A stretch of DNA of 64,000 nt, taken from positions 2,116,721 through 2,180,720 of the forward strand of contig JARFXR010000001.1 of the NCBI GenBank assembly GCA_029194535.1, written 5' to 3'. Under the pieces are notes generated by a model that was given only the letters and a program-made list of their open reading frames with translations, searched no databases and was not told the origin of the DNA. This DNA is from Nitrospira sp. (GTDB lineage: Bacteria > Nitrospirota > Nitrospiria > Nitrospirales > Nitrospiraceae). A program made the translations under genes and the position numbers. This document shows, piece by piece, positions 29,903 through 36,885 of the stretch. Within the stretch, counting starts at the first letter, position 1, and every line of letters begins with the position of its first letter.

Positions 29903-31239
29903 ATCAGCAACGGCCTCCCCAGGTGCATCTCGAGACCTTCGGATGTCAGATGAATGAGTATGACTCCGAACTCGTACGCTCGCTGCTCGCGCGCGACGGT
30001 TTCGTTTTCACCGATGACCGCGAGCGGGCCGATGTGATTCTGATGAATACCTGCGCGATCCGAGAGAATGCCCACAACAAGGTCTACACTCACCTATCGG
30101 ATCTTCGGGCGCTTAAACGGCAGCGTCCTTTGGTCGTCGGTGTGCTTGGCTGCATGGCTCAGAATCTGAAGGAGGAGTTGACCGAGAAGGAACCTTTGGT
30201 GGATGTGTTGGCCGGGCCGGATTCATATCGCCACCTGTCGGGGCTCATCGCGAAGGCCATGGAATTGCAGGAACAGGGGGAACTCCGGCGACAAATGGCG
30301 GTCGATCTCTCGGAGTACGAAACCTACGACGATGTGGCTCCGGATCGTCGCGACGGGGTGAACGCCTGGATCGCAGTCATGCGAGGCTGCGACAACTTTT
30401 GCAGTTTCTGCGTGGTGCCCTATACGAGGGGAAGAGAGCGATCCCGGGAGCCGGATGGGATCGTGGCCGAGGCCCGGATGGCGGCCGCGGGAGGGTTCAA
30501 GCAGATCACATTGCTGGGGCAGAACGTCAATTCCTACCGATACGGCGACTGGGATTTTGCCAGGTTGCTGGTGGCGGTGGCGGATGTGCCGGGCATCGAA
30601 CGAGTGCGATTCACCTCTCCCCATCCGAAGGATTTTCCCACGGCCCTGCTGGAGGCGGTGGTGTCGCATCCCAAAATCTGCAAGCATGTTCATTTGCCGG
30701 TGCAGTCGGGAAACGACAGAATTCTGCGCTTGATGAACCGGACCTACAGCCGGGGCGCCTATCTGAGCTTGGTGGATCAAATCCGTTCGTCATGCCCGGA
30801 CATCGTGCTCACCACCGACGTGATCGCGGGCTTCTGCTCGGAATCGGACGAGGAATTTTCAGACACATATCGACTTCTCGAAGAGGTCAGATATCACTCG
30901 GCGTTCATCTTCAAGTATTCCGAACGCAGGAATACGATCGCGGCCAGAAAATGGTCAGATGAGGTCTCTGAATCGGTCAAGTCGGAACGGGTGACTGCGT
31001 TGGTCGATCTCCAACGCAGAATTTCCCAAGAGCGCAACAGGGTCTATCTCGGCACGACCCTGTCCGTCTTGGTCGAAGGCGACGCCAAACGCTCCCCGTC
31101 TCAGGGCATGGGCAAGACCGACGGAAACATCACCGTGGTCTGGTCCAAGGAGTCCGTTCACGCCGGTCCCGGCCAGATGATTCAGCTCTCGGTTTATGAT
31201 TGCTCCGCATCGACTCTCTATGGTGCCACCCCAGCCTGA
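29899..31239 (+). CDS. miaB: tRNA i6A37 methylthiotransferase
   Basis: MiaB converts i6A to ms2i6A at position 37 of UNN-decoding tRNAs. The 446-residue product shows LETFGCQMNEYDSE (C16), MNTCAIRENA, LGCMAQ and the radical SAM triad C164, C168, C171 (GCDNFCSFC), then a TRAM domain near the end. ATG 29899 overlaps the mtaB stop (ATGA), so the two enzymes are coupled. The open frame extends upstream inside mtaB, but that part is not MiaB-like. Confidence 0.95.
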   Translation: MNQQRPPQVHLETFGCQMNEYDSELVRSLLARDGFVFTDDRERADVILMNTCAIRENAHNKVYTHLSDLRALKRQRPLVVGVLGCMAQNLKEELTEKEPLVDVLAGPDSYRHLSGLIAKAMELQEQGELRRQMAVDLSEYETYDDVAPDRRDGVNAWIAVMRGCDNFCSFCVVPYTRGRERSREPDGIVAEARMAAAGGFKQITLLGQNVNSYRYGDWDFARLLVAVADVPGIERVRFTSPHPKDFPTALLEAVVSHPKICKHVHLPVQSGNDRILRLMNRTYSRGAYLSLVDQIRSSCPDIVLTTDVIAGFCSESDEEFSDTYRLLEEVRYHSAFIFKYSERRNTIAARKWSDEVSESVKSERVTALVDLQRRISQERNRVYLGTTLSVLVEGDAKRSPSQGMGKTDGNITVVWSKESVHAGPGQMIQLSVYDCSASTLYGATPA

Positions 31240-31638
31240 TTGGACCTCAACCATCATCTTCGTAATCCACGATCGAACAGTTTTGTACCGGAAGTGCTCT
31301 TCTTTGTAGGAACCTCTTATTCGTTTCTCGTTGCGACCTGCCGAACCCTCTCTTCTCCGAAGGAAATGTTGCCTAAGTCCGTCCAATTGGATAAAGCAGA
31401 ATATTATTACGGAATTGAGAGATAGAGATGTAAAAATAACAATGATTTAAGCGGCAAAGCGTAACCTTTCAACTAGCTCGAAATTGATCGGATTACGAAA
31501 AGACCGTGCGAAGTCTGGATGGAAAGTCTTCATTTGATAGCGAGGAGTGGCCCAAAGACGGCAAAGAGGCACAAAGTTTGCTTAATCCTTCGCAGAGTCC
31601 TGTCAAGAATGTACACCTTGTAGCTGCTGGAGAACACT
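31240..31638. other. intergenic region with an AT-rich patch
   Basis: These 399 bp between miaB and the small membrane protein gene contain a patch clearly richer in A+T than the surroundings (about 31390-31500). A sigma-54-like motif lies near the right end (listed separately). No convincing gene is seen; a frame from 31506 crosses the downstream genes and has no ribosome site. Confidence 0.5.
31566..31582 (+). promoter_or_regulatory. sigma-54-type -24/-12 promoter candidate
   Basis: AGAGGCACAAAGTTTGCT has GG at 31568-31569 and GC at 31580-31581, exactly ten bases between them, and matches the GGCAC-N5-TTGC core. The start near 31593 gives a leader of about 45 bases to the 43-residue membrane protein at 31639. 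No activator site was identified. Confidence 0.5.
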
Positions 31639-31770
31639 ATGGATTCCAAGCTCGCCTCCCCTCCAGACCAAAGGTCCGATTCTTCCGTCAGCCTGGAAAC
31701 CGTCATTGCGGTGGGGCTCTTCGGATGGCTGGCCTTGAGCATGACTCTGATGGGGCTGGGAATCTGGTAG
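31639..31770 (+). CDS. 43-residue single-span membrane protein
   Basis: Starts at ATG 31639 with GGAG six bases upstream. A hydrophilic N-terminus (MDSKLASPPDQRSDSS) leads into one hydrophobic helix (TVIAVGLFGWLALSMTLMG) ending in LGIW. The frame lies 55 bp upstream of the lipoprotein gene at 31825 on the same strand and behind the sigma-54-like motif. It matches no family I know. Good ribosome site, helix and context argue for a real small gene. Confidence 0.55.
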   Translation: MDSKLASPPDQRSDSSVSLETVIAVGLFGWLALSMTLMGLGIW

Positions 31771-31824
31771 GCCTTCCATCTGATGATCGTTCGACACCAT
31801 CGTCCCGACCACAGGAGATCGTCC

Positions 31825-32736
31825 ATGATATTCCAATCCATGTGTTCCGTCGACCGTAAGCGGCCGGCCTACGGGCTTTGGGCGATCGCCGTTGTGGCCC
31901 TGGTTGTGGCCGGTTGTTCGAGCGCTTCAAAGATCGCACAGAGCTCAAAGGGCGGGGTGCAACTGGAAGATGTGGCTGATTGGTCGTTTGAAGCCAGTCA
32001 TCCGGCCGTCATCGACCAGGCGACCATGATGAAGATCGTGAAGGGTCTCTACAGCGATGAGGGTGAGAACGGGTCTTCGAAAATGTCCGCTGGTGGCAGC
32101 AAGCCGATGAGAACGTTCAGCGATGAGGATGCGGAGTTTCTTGCTCCCCTGCTCGTACAAGGCTTATCCAAGGCGAAACCGGAACAGATCGTCGCCTTCC
32201 GCGTATCCTCATTGGCAGGGTCAGGCGTTGAACCCACCACGGGCAGCCTCTATGTGCAGAAAGGATTCGTTTACCTCACGATCGCCAAAGGCGCCAAAGC
32301 GACCGGATTTGCTCCTGAATCCGTCGCCCATGCCGAGAGCGCTCCCGCCTATGCGGCGGGGGGCGCTGTGGGCATGATGGCCATGGTGATCGATTATCAC
32401 GCGCTGGCCAAGGCTTCGATGACATCTCTGGCTGCCTCGAAGCCCCAGGCACGATCCCAGGCCATGACTTCCGGTGCTCCCATGGCGAGCACCGAGCAAG
32501 CCAAGGCGCAAGCGATGACCGAACCGGGTCCGATGTCCGAGATGGATGAAATTCAGAAGGCGAAAGAAGCGCTCGCGAAAAAGGACTTGGAGATTAGCAT
32601 GCTGCGCAAGGAATCGAGCTGGATGAAACGTGAGCTGCGTGACCAGGCTGAAGAAATCAAGGCGCTCAGGGCCAGCAAGGTGTCCTCGAAACCAGCCCCG
32701 GTGAAGAAACGGGCTGAAGCGCATCAGACCCGTTGA
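31825..32736 (+). CDS. lipoprotein with C-terminal coiled coil, function unknown
   Basis: The 303-residue product has a lipobox (ALVVAGC, C31). A globular part (about 45-190) contains SDEDAEFLAPLLVQGLSKAKPEQIVAFRVSS and a strand-rich segment (GSLYVQKGFVYLTIAKG). An Ala/Gln/Met-rich linker leads to a coiled coil (about 235-290) and a basic tail. AGGAG lies eight bases before ATG 31825. No family is recognised. It probably shares a transcript with the 43-residue membrane protein. Confidence 0.7.
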   Translation: MIFQSMCSVDRKRPAYGLWAIAVVALVVAGCSSASKIAQSSKGGVQLEDVADWSFEASHPAVIDQATMMKIVKGLYSDEGENGSSKMSAGGSKPMRTFSDEDAEFLAPLLVQGLSKAKPEQIVAFRVSSLAGSGVEPTTGSLYVQKGFVYLTIAKGAKATGFAPESVAHAESAPAYAAGGAVGMMAMVIDYHALAKASMTSLAASKPQARSQAMTSGAPMASTEQAKAQAMTEPGPMSEMDEIQKAKEALAKKDLEISMLRKESSWMKRELRDQAEEIKALRASKVSSKPAPVKKRAEAHQTR

Positions 32737-32742
32737 GTGTAT

Positions 32743-33459
32743 TCATCTGACGTCGATGAGCTCCGGTTGAAGGAGCACGACTTCACGAGACAGCGGCTGG
32801 CGGAAATTCATCCGACAGTAACAGGCATAGGTCACAAAGGTGTCCTGCAGGCAGTAGAGAGCCAGTTCTCGCCCCTGTCCCTTCTCCCACATTTGCGCGA
32901 CTTGGTCTCCGCTCCCTGACTTGGTTTCGACGTTCAAAGCTCTGGCCAGCACATCAAGCTTGACCCACCCCCTCTGGTCCCAATTGCTCCAGACCGCCAT
33001 CGTATCGTAGACCGGATCGGTCCGAAATTTAGCCAGATTGATGTCCAGGCTCGGCTTCACCTGGTGGATGATCGATCGCTTCTTGATGAATGGAAGATCG
33101 AATCCCAAGCCGTTATGAGTGATGAACGAGGACGGCCGGGCCTGCGCCACGCGAGACCAGAATTGGCGAAGCAATTCCCGTTCGTTGCCCCCGTACCAAG
33201 CCACGGCTCCCCGGGGCTCCAACTGATCCGAAAACTCCAGCAGTCCGATGCAGACGATCGCACTGAAGGTTCCGTCGAAGGCGGATTTGGCGTACTGTTC
33301 TTCCTCGACGCGCCGGCGCTCCGCAGCCGCTCCGGCAGAAAAGAGGTCCAGGTCGCCGGATTCCGGAGCCAGATCCGCCTGACACGGCTGTCTGCCGAGC
33401 AGGCGTTCCCATTCCTCTCTGGGCGCCTGTATCGTTTCGATGTCCAGGACCACTTTCAC
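32743..33459 (-). CDS. DnaQ-like 3'-5' exonuclease (PolB-exonuclease-related)
   Basis: The 238-residue protein carries the exonuclease motifs of the DEDD fold: LDIETI near the start, HNGLGFDLPF in the middle and YCLQDTFVTYACY near the end. This pattern fits the PF10108 group of predicted 3'-5' exonucleases related to the PolB proofreading domain. The start is GTG 33459, which overlaps the mutT stop by four bases (GTGA); this and the family N-terminus VKVVLDIET rule out longer starts. It is the third gene of a mutY-mutT-exonuclease repair cluster. Confidence 0.82.
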   Translation of the reverse strand: MKVVLDIETIQAPREEWERLLGRQPCQADLAPESGDLDLFSAGAAAERRRVEEEQYAKSAFDGTFSAIVCIGLLEFSDQLEPRGAVAWYGGNERELLRQFWSRVAQARPSSFITHNGLGFDLPFIKKRSIIHQVKPSLDINLAKFRTDPVYDTMAVWSNWDQRGWVKLDVLARALNVETKSGSGDQVAQMWEKGQGRELALYCLQDTFVTYACYCRMNFRQPLSREVVLLQPELIDVR

Positions 33460-33860
33460 AGGCTCCGCCCCACCCCCTGATATTGCAACGCTTCGATGAT
33501 CGGTCGGTCGGCAGGAGGAAACTCGTACTCGTTGAGTTCGGAGGGATGGACCCAGCGAAGCTCGGCGCAATCGACGGGCGAAGGCCGACCCGCCTCAATT
33601 GCGCATCGAAAAAAATGCAACTCGACGGTCTTTCCCCGATAGTCGTGTCTGATGATCCGAAAGGGAATGGGTATGTCGATGCGAACGCCCAATTCCTCCA
33701 GGAGTTCCCGCCTCAAACAGTCCTCCAGGGTTTCCCCCTCTTCCCTTTTGCCGCCGGGGAATTCCCACAGGCCCCCCAAATGGACCCCGGCCTTGCGCTT
33801 GGCAATCAAATATCGACCGTCTTCGTAGATCAGGCCAGCGGCCACTTCGATGAGTTTCAT
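33456..33860 (-). CDS. MutT/NUDIX family pyrophosphohydrolase
   Basis: The 134-residue protein has an intact Nudix box (GGKREEGETLEDCLRRELLE ELGV, matching GX5EX7REUXEEXGU). Proteins of this size and type include 8-oxo-dGTP hydrolase MutT. It overlaps mutY upstream and the exonuclease downstream by four bases each. Given that the adjacent MutY lacks its own MutT-like domain, this protein may partner it, act on oxidised nucleotides alone, or both. Confidence 0.88.
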   Translation of the reverse strand: MKLIEVAAGLIYEDGRYLIAKRKAGVHLGGLWEFPGGKREEGETLEDCLRRELLEELGVRIDIPIPFRIIRHDYRGKTVELHFFRCAIEAGRPSPVDCAELRWVHPSELNEYEFPPADRPIIEALQYQGVGRSL

Positions 33861-34576
33861 GCGGTCCTTGTCTTGTGGGCGCTGAACGGGTAGGTCTTAC
33901 AGATCGACCTCATTGGACACGGTTGGCAGGACGGATTTCTTGACGTACAACAGGTGGCGCCGAAGTCCATCAATGCCTGATTGAAGTCATAGCCTCTGCC
34001 TTTCGGGATCAACGCTTCCGAGAGGGCCCAGAGCTTGGACTTAGCGGCCTTGGGGTCCCCCTTGGCGATGAACACCCGATGAAGAACCCGCATGACATTG
34101 GTGTCGAGGATCGGTGCATCTTCGTTGAATGCAAACGATCTGATCGCCCCTGCCGTATAGCGTCCGATACCTTTGAAGGAGAGCAGATCCTCCTCCGCGT
34201 TGGGGAGTTTGCCGTCATATCGCGCAACCGTTTCGCGGGCGATGCTGTGCAGCCGTTCCGGTCTGATGTTGTATCCAAGGGGATACCAGGTAGCCTTGAC
34301 CTCCCCTGCCGGCGCTTCGGCGAGATGCTGGAAACTGGGATAGCGGTCGAGGAACTCGTGGTATTTCGGGATCACGCGATCGACTTGGGTCTGTTGCAGC
34401 ATGACCTCCGACACGAGAATATGATAGGGATCTGCCGTCTTACGCCAAGGCAGATCTCTCCCGTTTGCCTCATACCACTTTAGAAGCCTCAGCTGGAAGC
34501 GCCGCTTGAGCCCGCGATTGACCTTGGGGGTTTGATTGACGGCTTGCCGTCGTGCGGGCGTCATGCGGCGAGTCAT
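33857..34576 (-). CDS. mutY: MutY/HhH-GPD adenine (or mismatch) DNA glycosylase without C-terminal domain
   Basis: The 239-residue protein has the HhH-GPD core with E57 (VSEVMLQQTQV), the catalytic D158 (PILDTNVMRV) and the [4Fe-4S] loop C210-X6-C217-X2-C220-X5-C226. The C-terminal MutT-like domain that lets MutY recognise 8-oxoG is missing; the protein ends 13 residues after C226. Residue 140 is Tyr (GIGRYTAGAI), where E. coli MutY has Ser and the archaeal T/G enzyme MIG has Tyr. Activity on A/8-oxoG, A/G or T/G cannot be decided from sequence. It overlaps the mutT-like gene by four bases. Confidence 0.85.
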   Translation of the reverse strand: MTRRMTPARRQAVNQTPKVNRGLKRRFQLRLLKWYEANGRDLPWRKTADPYHILVSEVMLQQTQVDRVIPKYHEFLDRYPSFQHLAEAPAGEVKATWYPLGYNIRPERLHSIARETVARYDGKLPNAEEDLLSFKGIGRYTAGAIRSFAFNEDAPILDTNVMRVLHRVFIAKGDPKAAKSKLWALSEALIPKGRGYDFNQALMDFGATCCTSRNPSCQPCPMRSICKTYPFSAHKTRTA

Positions 34577-34724
34577 GGATCGTACTCCGTGGCGGCATTG
34601 TATGAGGCCCTCTCCTGCAAAATCAAACGACGTCCTCTAGTCGAGTGATGAGAACGGCGGCGCGGTGTGGTTGGGAACGCCGGCTCGTGTTAAGGTATAG
34701 GTGGCACGCGGCGAAGGAGGAAGC

Positions 34725-35201
34725 GTGGATCGTACAACCGTGACGCCCTCCCCTTCCGATGTTCTGCGGCGGCGGGGACGATTCGCTTGGATTCTCGGCA
34801 TGGTGCTTACGGCCGCTGCATCCTACGCGGCCGACGCATCGGTGCCGTGGGAATGCTCAAGCTACAGCGAGCAGGCTCAAGCCCGTTGTATGAACGCGTT
34901 TATCGAAGAGCAACGGGAGCAAATCCAAAAGTTGGAGGGGCAGCTGCAGGCAGAACGTGAAGCGGTCGCGGGACTGAAGAGCCAAGTCGAACGGCAAGCC
35001 GCCGCGACGTCGGACCTCCAGCAGCAGCTTTCACAGAGGCAGACGACTTCGCTCGTGCCGGCGCCCTACACATACACGTATGCCTTTCCCCCGGTCGGGC
35101 TCGGCTTCTACTTGGGACGTCCGTGGATCTACGGACCTCCCTACTACTACCATCCTTATTGGGGACCGAGATTCTATGGGCGCTGGGGGCGGAGCTGGTA
35201 G
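34725..35201 (+). CDS. exported coiled-coil protein with Tyr/Pro/Gly-rich tail
   Basis: The 158-residue product has a signal peptide (to about residue 36), a coiled coil (about 55-105, EEQREQIQKLEGQLQAEREAV) and a tail of about 45 residues dominated by Tyr, Pro, Gly and Trp (GPPYYYHPYWGPRFYGRWG). Start GTG 34725 has AAGGAGG just upstream; a GTG at 34701 lies in frame but inside a -10-like element. No family is recognised. The tail resembles those of wall- or membrane-contacting low-complexity proteins. Confidence 0.6.
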   Translation: MDRTTVTPSPSDVLRRRGRFAWILGMVLTAAASYAADASVPWECSSYSEQAQARCMNAFIEEQREQIQKLEGQLQAEREAVAGLKSQVERQAAATSDLQQQLSQRQTTSLVPAPYTYTYAFPPVGLGFYLGRPWIYGPPYYYHPYWGPRFYGRWGRSW

Positions 35202-35284
35202 TGGTCGGCGACAAGCGTCCATTGCGATACCCATTGCGTTTTCCTTCCCTTCCTACCGCCCTCCTGGTCGAAGCGCGAAAATTT

Positions 35285-35313
35285 TTGACAATCCGGCCTG
35301 TCGCGTCTAGCCT
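35285..35313 (+). promoter_or_regulatory. possible promoter of the PilZ gene
   Basis: A perfect TTGACA (35285-35290), 17 bp and TAGCCT (35308-35313). The leader to 35421 would be about 100 bases; the rest of the 219-bp gap after the Tyr-rich protein gene shows nothing else. Confidence 0.45.
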
Positions 35314-35420
35314 TTGCTGAACGCCGATGAGCACTCAGCCGGTCCCGAGACGAGCTGACACCTGTAGATCGCCCATCAGATAGCTCCCCGAGCGATTGTC
35401 CCAGAACGAGAGAACGACTC

Positions 35421-35747
35421 ATGGTGACGCGCAAGTTTAAACGCTATCCGGTTTCGCTAAGCAGTACGCTTGTCCATAAGGATCAGTTCCGCCACAAGGG
35501 TGCGATCCGTGACCTTTCGGCGAAGGGCTGCCGAGTCGACAGTCTGTTGAGTCCGTTCACCGGCATGCAGGTGACGCTGCTCCTGCACGTACCGGGAGAG
35601 GCGGCACCGATTACGATCGATAACGCCGCGATTCGGTGGTGCGGGTCGCAAGGAATCGGCATGGAGTTTCTGGTCGTAGCCAAGCCGGACGAAGCTCGCC
35701 TGAGCCGCATCATTCAACAGCTCGAGGCCGGTGCCGCTGCCCGTTGA
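35421..35747 (+). CDS. PilZ-domain c-di-GMP receptor
   Basis: The 108-residue protein is a single PilZ domain with both ligand motifs: R4-xxx-R8 (RKFKR) and DLSAKG (D-x-S-x-x-G). It should bind cyclic di-GMP, and it has no output domain, so it acts through an unknown partner. The HD-GYP regulator at 58002 in the same window could degrade the same messenger. The toxin-antitoxin pair follows 49 bp after its stop. Confidence 0.88.
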   Translation: MVTRKFKRYPVSLSSTLVHKDQFRHKGAIRDLSAKGCRVDSLLSPFTGMQVTLLLHVPGEAAPITIDNAAIRWCGSQGIGMEFLVVAKPDEARLSRIIQQLEAGAAAR

Positions 35748-35796
35748 TGCGTCTTCTCCGTTGCAATCCCGCGATGATCTTCGTATCCTCTCCCGC

Positions 35797-36000
35797 ATGG
35801 ACGTGAGTTCACTTTCGCCACAACAACTGAAGGAATTAGTCTGCGGCATCGTCGATGATCGGTTACGGGAGTTGCTAGGCGATCCGGATCTCGGCCTACA
35901 ATTGGGTGAGACGTTGCGGACTCGGCTCAAGGCGTCGCTCGCCAATACCGAACGTCTGTCCGGCGAAGAGGTCGCGCACAGGCTCGGCCTCCGCTGGTAG
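35797..36000 (+). CDS. putative antitoxin of a RelE/ParE-type pair
   Basis: The 67-residue protein (from ATG 35797) is helical and acidic (DDRLRELLGDPDLGLQLGE), with no clear DNA-binding domain. It is called an antitoxin because it immediately precedes a RelE/ParE-like gene. An in-frame GTG at 35731 would extend it into the PilZ gene. No ribosome site is evident at 35797. Confidence 0.6.
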   Translation: MDVSSLSPQQLKELVCGIVDDRLRELLGDPDLGLQLGETLRTRLKASLANTERLSGEEVAHRLGLRW

Positions 36001-36006
36001 GTGCCC

Positions 36007-36270
36007 ATGCCTTGGTATCGCCTGTCGTTCCAGCCTGTGGTCCTCGACGATCTCTCGACGATCGAGATGCCGGCGGCTCAACGGCTGTTCGAGAAGACCA
36101 AGTGGATTGCTTCGAACGTCGATAATCTGCGACATGAGCCGGCGGCCTCGGATCTTCCCGGCCTCTGCAAGTATGCGGTGGGCGAATGGCGGATTTTTTA
36201 TGCGCTCGACCGCGCCGGCCAACTGGTCGACATCCACGCGATCGTACGCCGATCTTCGATGTTGCTATGA
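36007..36270 (+). CDS. RelE/ParE-type toxin
   Basis: The 87-residue product matches the RelE/ParE fold in its strand pattern: YRLSFQPVVLDDLSTI, KYAVGEWRIFYALD and DIHAIVRRSSMLL. Such toxins cleave mRNA on the ribosome or poison gyrase; which one cannot be told. ATG 36007 lies six bases after the antitoxin stop, with a GTG at 36001 as alternative. The last six bases overlap the convergent NUDIX gene. Confidence 0.78.
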   Translation: MPWYRLSFQPVVLDDLSTIEMPAAQRLFEKTKWIASNVDNLRHEPAASDLPGLCKYAVGEWRIFYALDRAGQLVDIHAIVRRSSMLL

Positions 36271-36831
36271 ACGGCCGTCTTCTTGCGTCGGCTTGGCCAA
36301 AGCTCCGGGAATCGTCGCGACGTGAAGCCTCATTTCGCCCTTTGCGAGGTCGTCGACGTAACGCCGCAACGCTTGTTTAACGACCGTGAATGCGATGCGG
36401 TCCCAAGGAATCGCCGAGGGGTGAAACAGCCGCGCTTCGAGACTTTCCGCTCCGGCTCCGAACCGCTCCGATCGCATTCTTCCGACGAATACCAGATACA
36501 CCTGGCCGATGTGCGGCAGGCTGAGCACGGAGTGAAGTCCGGTGAGGACCACCTCTGCTTGGGCTTCTTCGACCGTTTCACGGATGGCCGCCTGTTCCGT
36601 GCTCTCCCCAATCTCCATAAAACCGGCGGGAAAAGTCCAGAGACCGGACTTGGGTTCAATCGCCCGTCGGCAGAGCAGGATCCGGTCATTCCATTCTGGG
36701 ATACAGCCTGCGACAATCTTGGGATTATGATAATGGATGACGGTGCAGGAACCGCAGACGAACCGCGGCATGTTGTCTCCCTCGGGTATCTGTTGGGAGA
36801 CAGGGTGGCCGCAGGCGCTGCAGAAGTTCAT
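36265..36831 (-). CDS. NUDIX hydrolase with N-terminal zinc ribbon
   Basis: The 188-residue protein starts with a four-cysteine ribbon (CSACGHP ... CGSC), followed by a Nudix box GFMEIGESTEQAAIRETVEE. The box has the canonical G, E and REXXEE, but the usual final Gly is Gln. Similar zinc-ribbon NUDIX proteins act on NAD, NADH or ADP-ribose. ATG 36831 gives MNFCSACGH and leaves 54 bp to the divergent rlmL-like gene. Confidence 0.85.
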   Translation of the reverse strand: MNFCSACGHPVSQQIPEGDNMPRFVCGSCTVIHYHNPKIVAGCIPEWNDRILLCRRAIEPKSGLWTFPAGFMEIGESTEQAAIRETVEEAQAEVVLTGLHSVLSLPHIGQVYLVFVGRMRSERFGAGAESLEARLFHPSAIPWDRIAFTVVKQALRRYVDDLAKGEMRLHVATIPGALAKPTQEDGRS

Positions 36832-36885
36832 GGGATCGAGCCTTGTGGGGCACAAAGGCCGAGCACGTGACGCGGGACGCAAGAG

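Noticed and set aside
31506-31859. 117-codon frame overlapping the 43-residue gene
   Set aside because: No ribosome site, composition unlike protein, and it runs across two better-supported genes in another frame.
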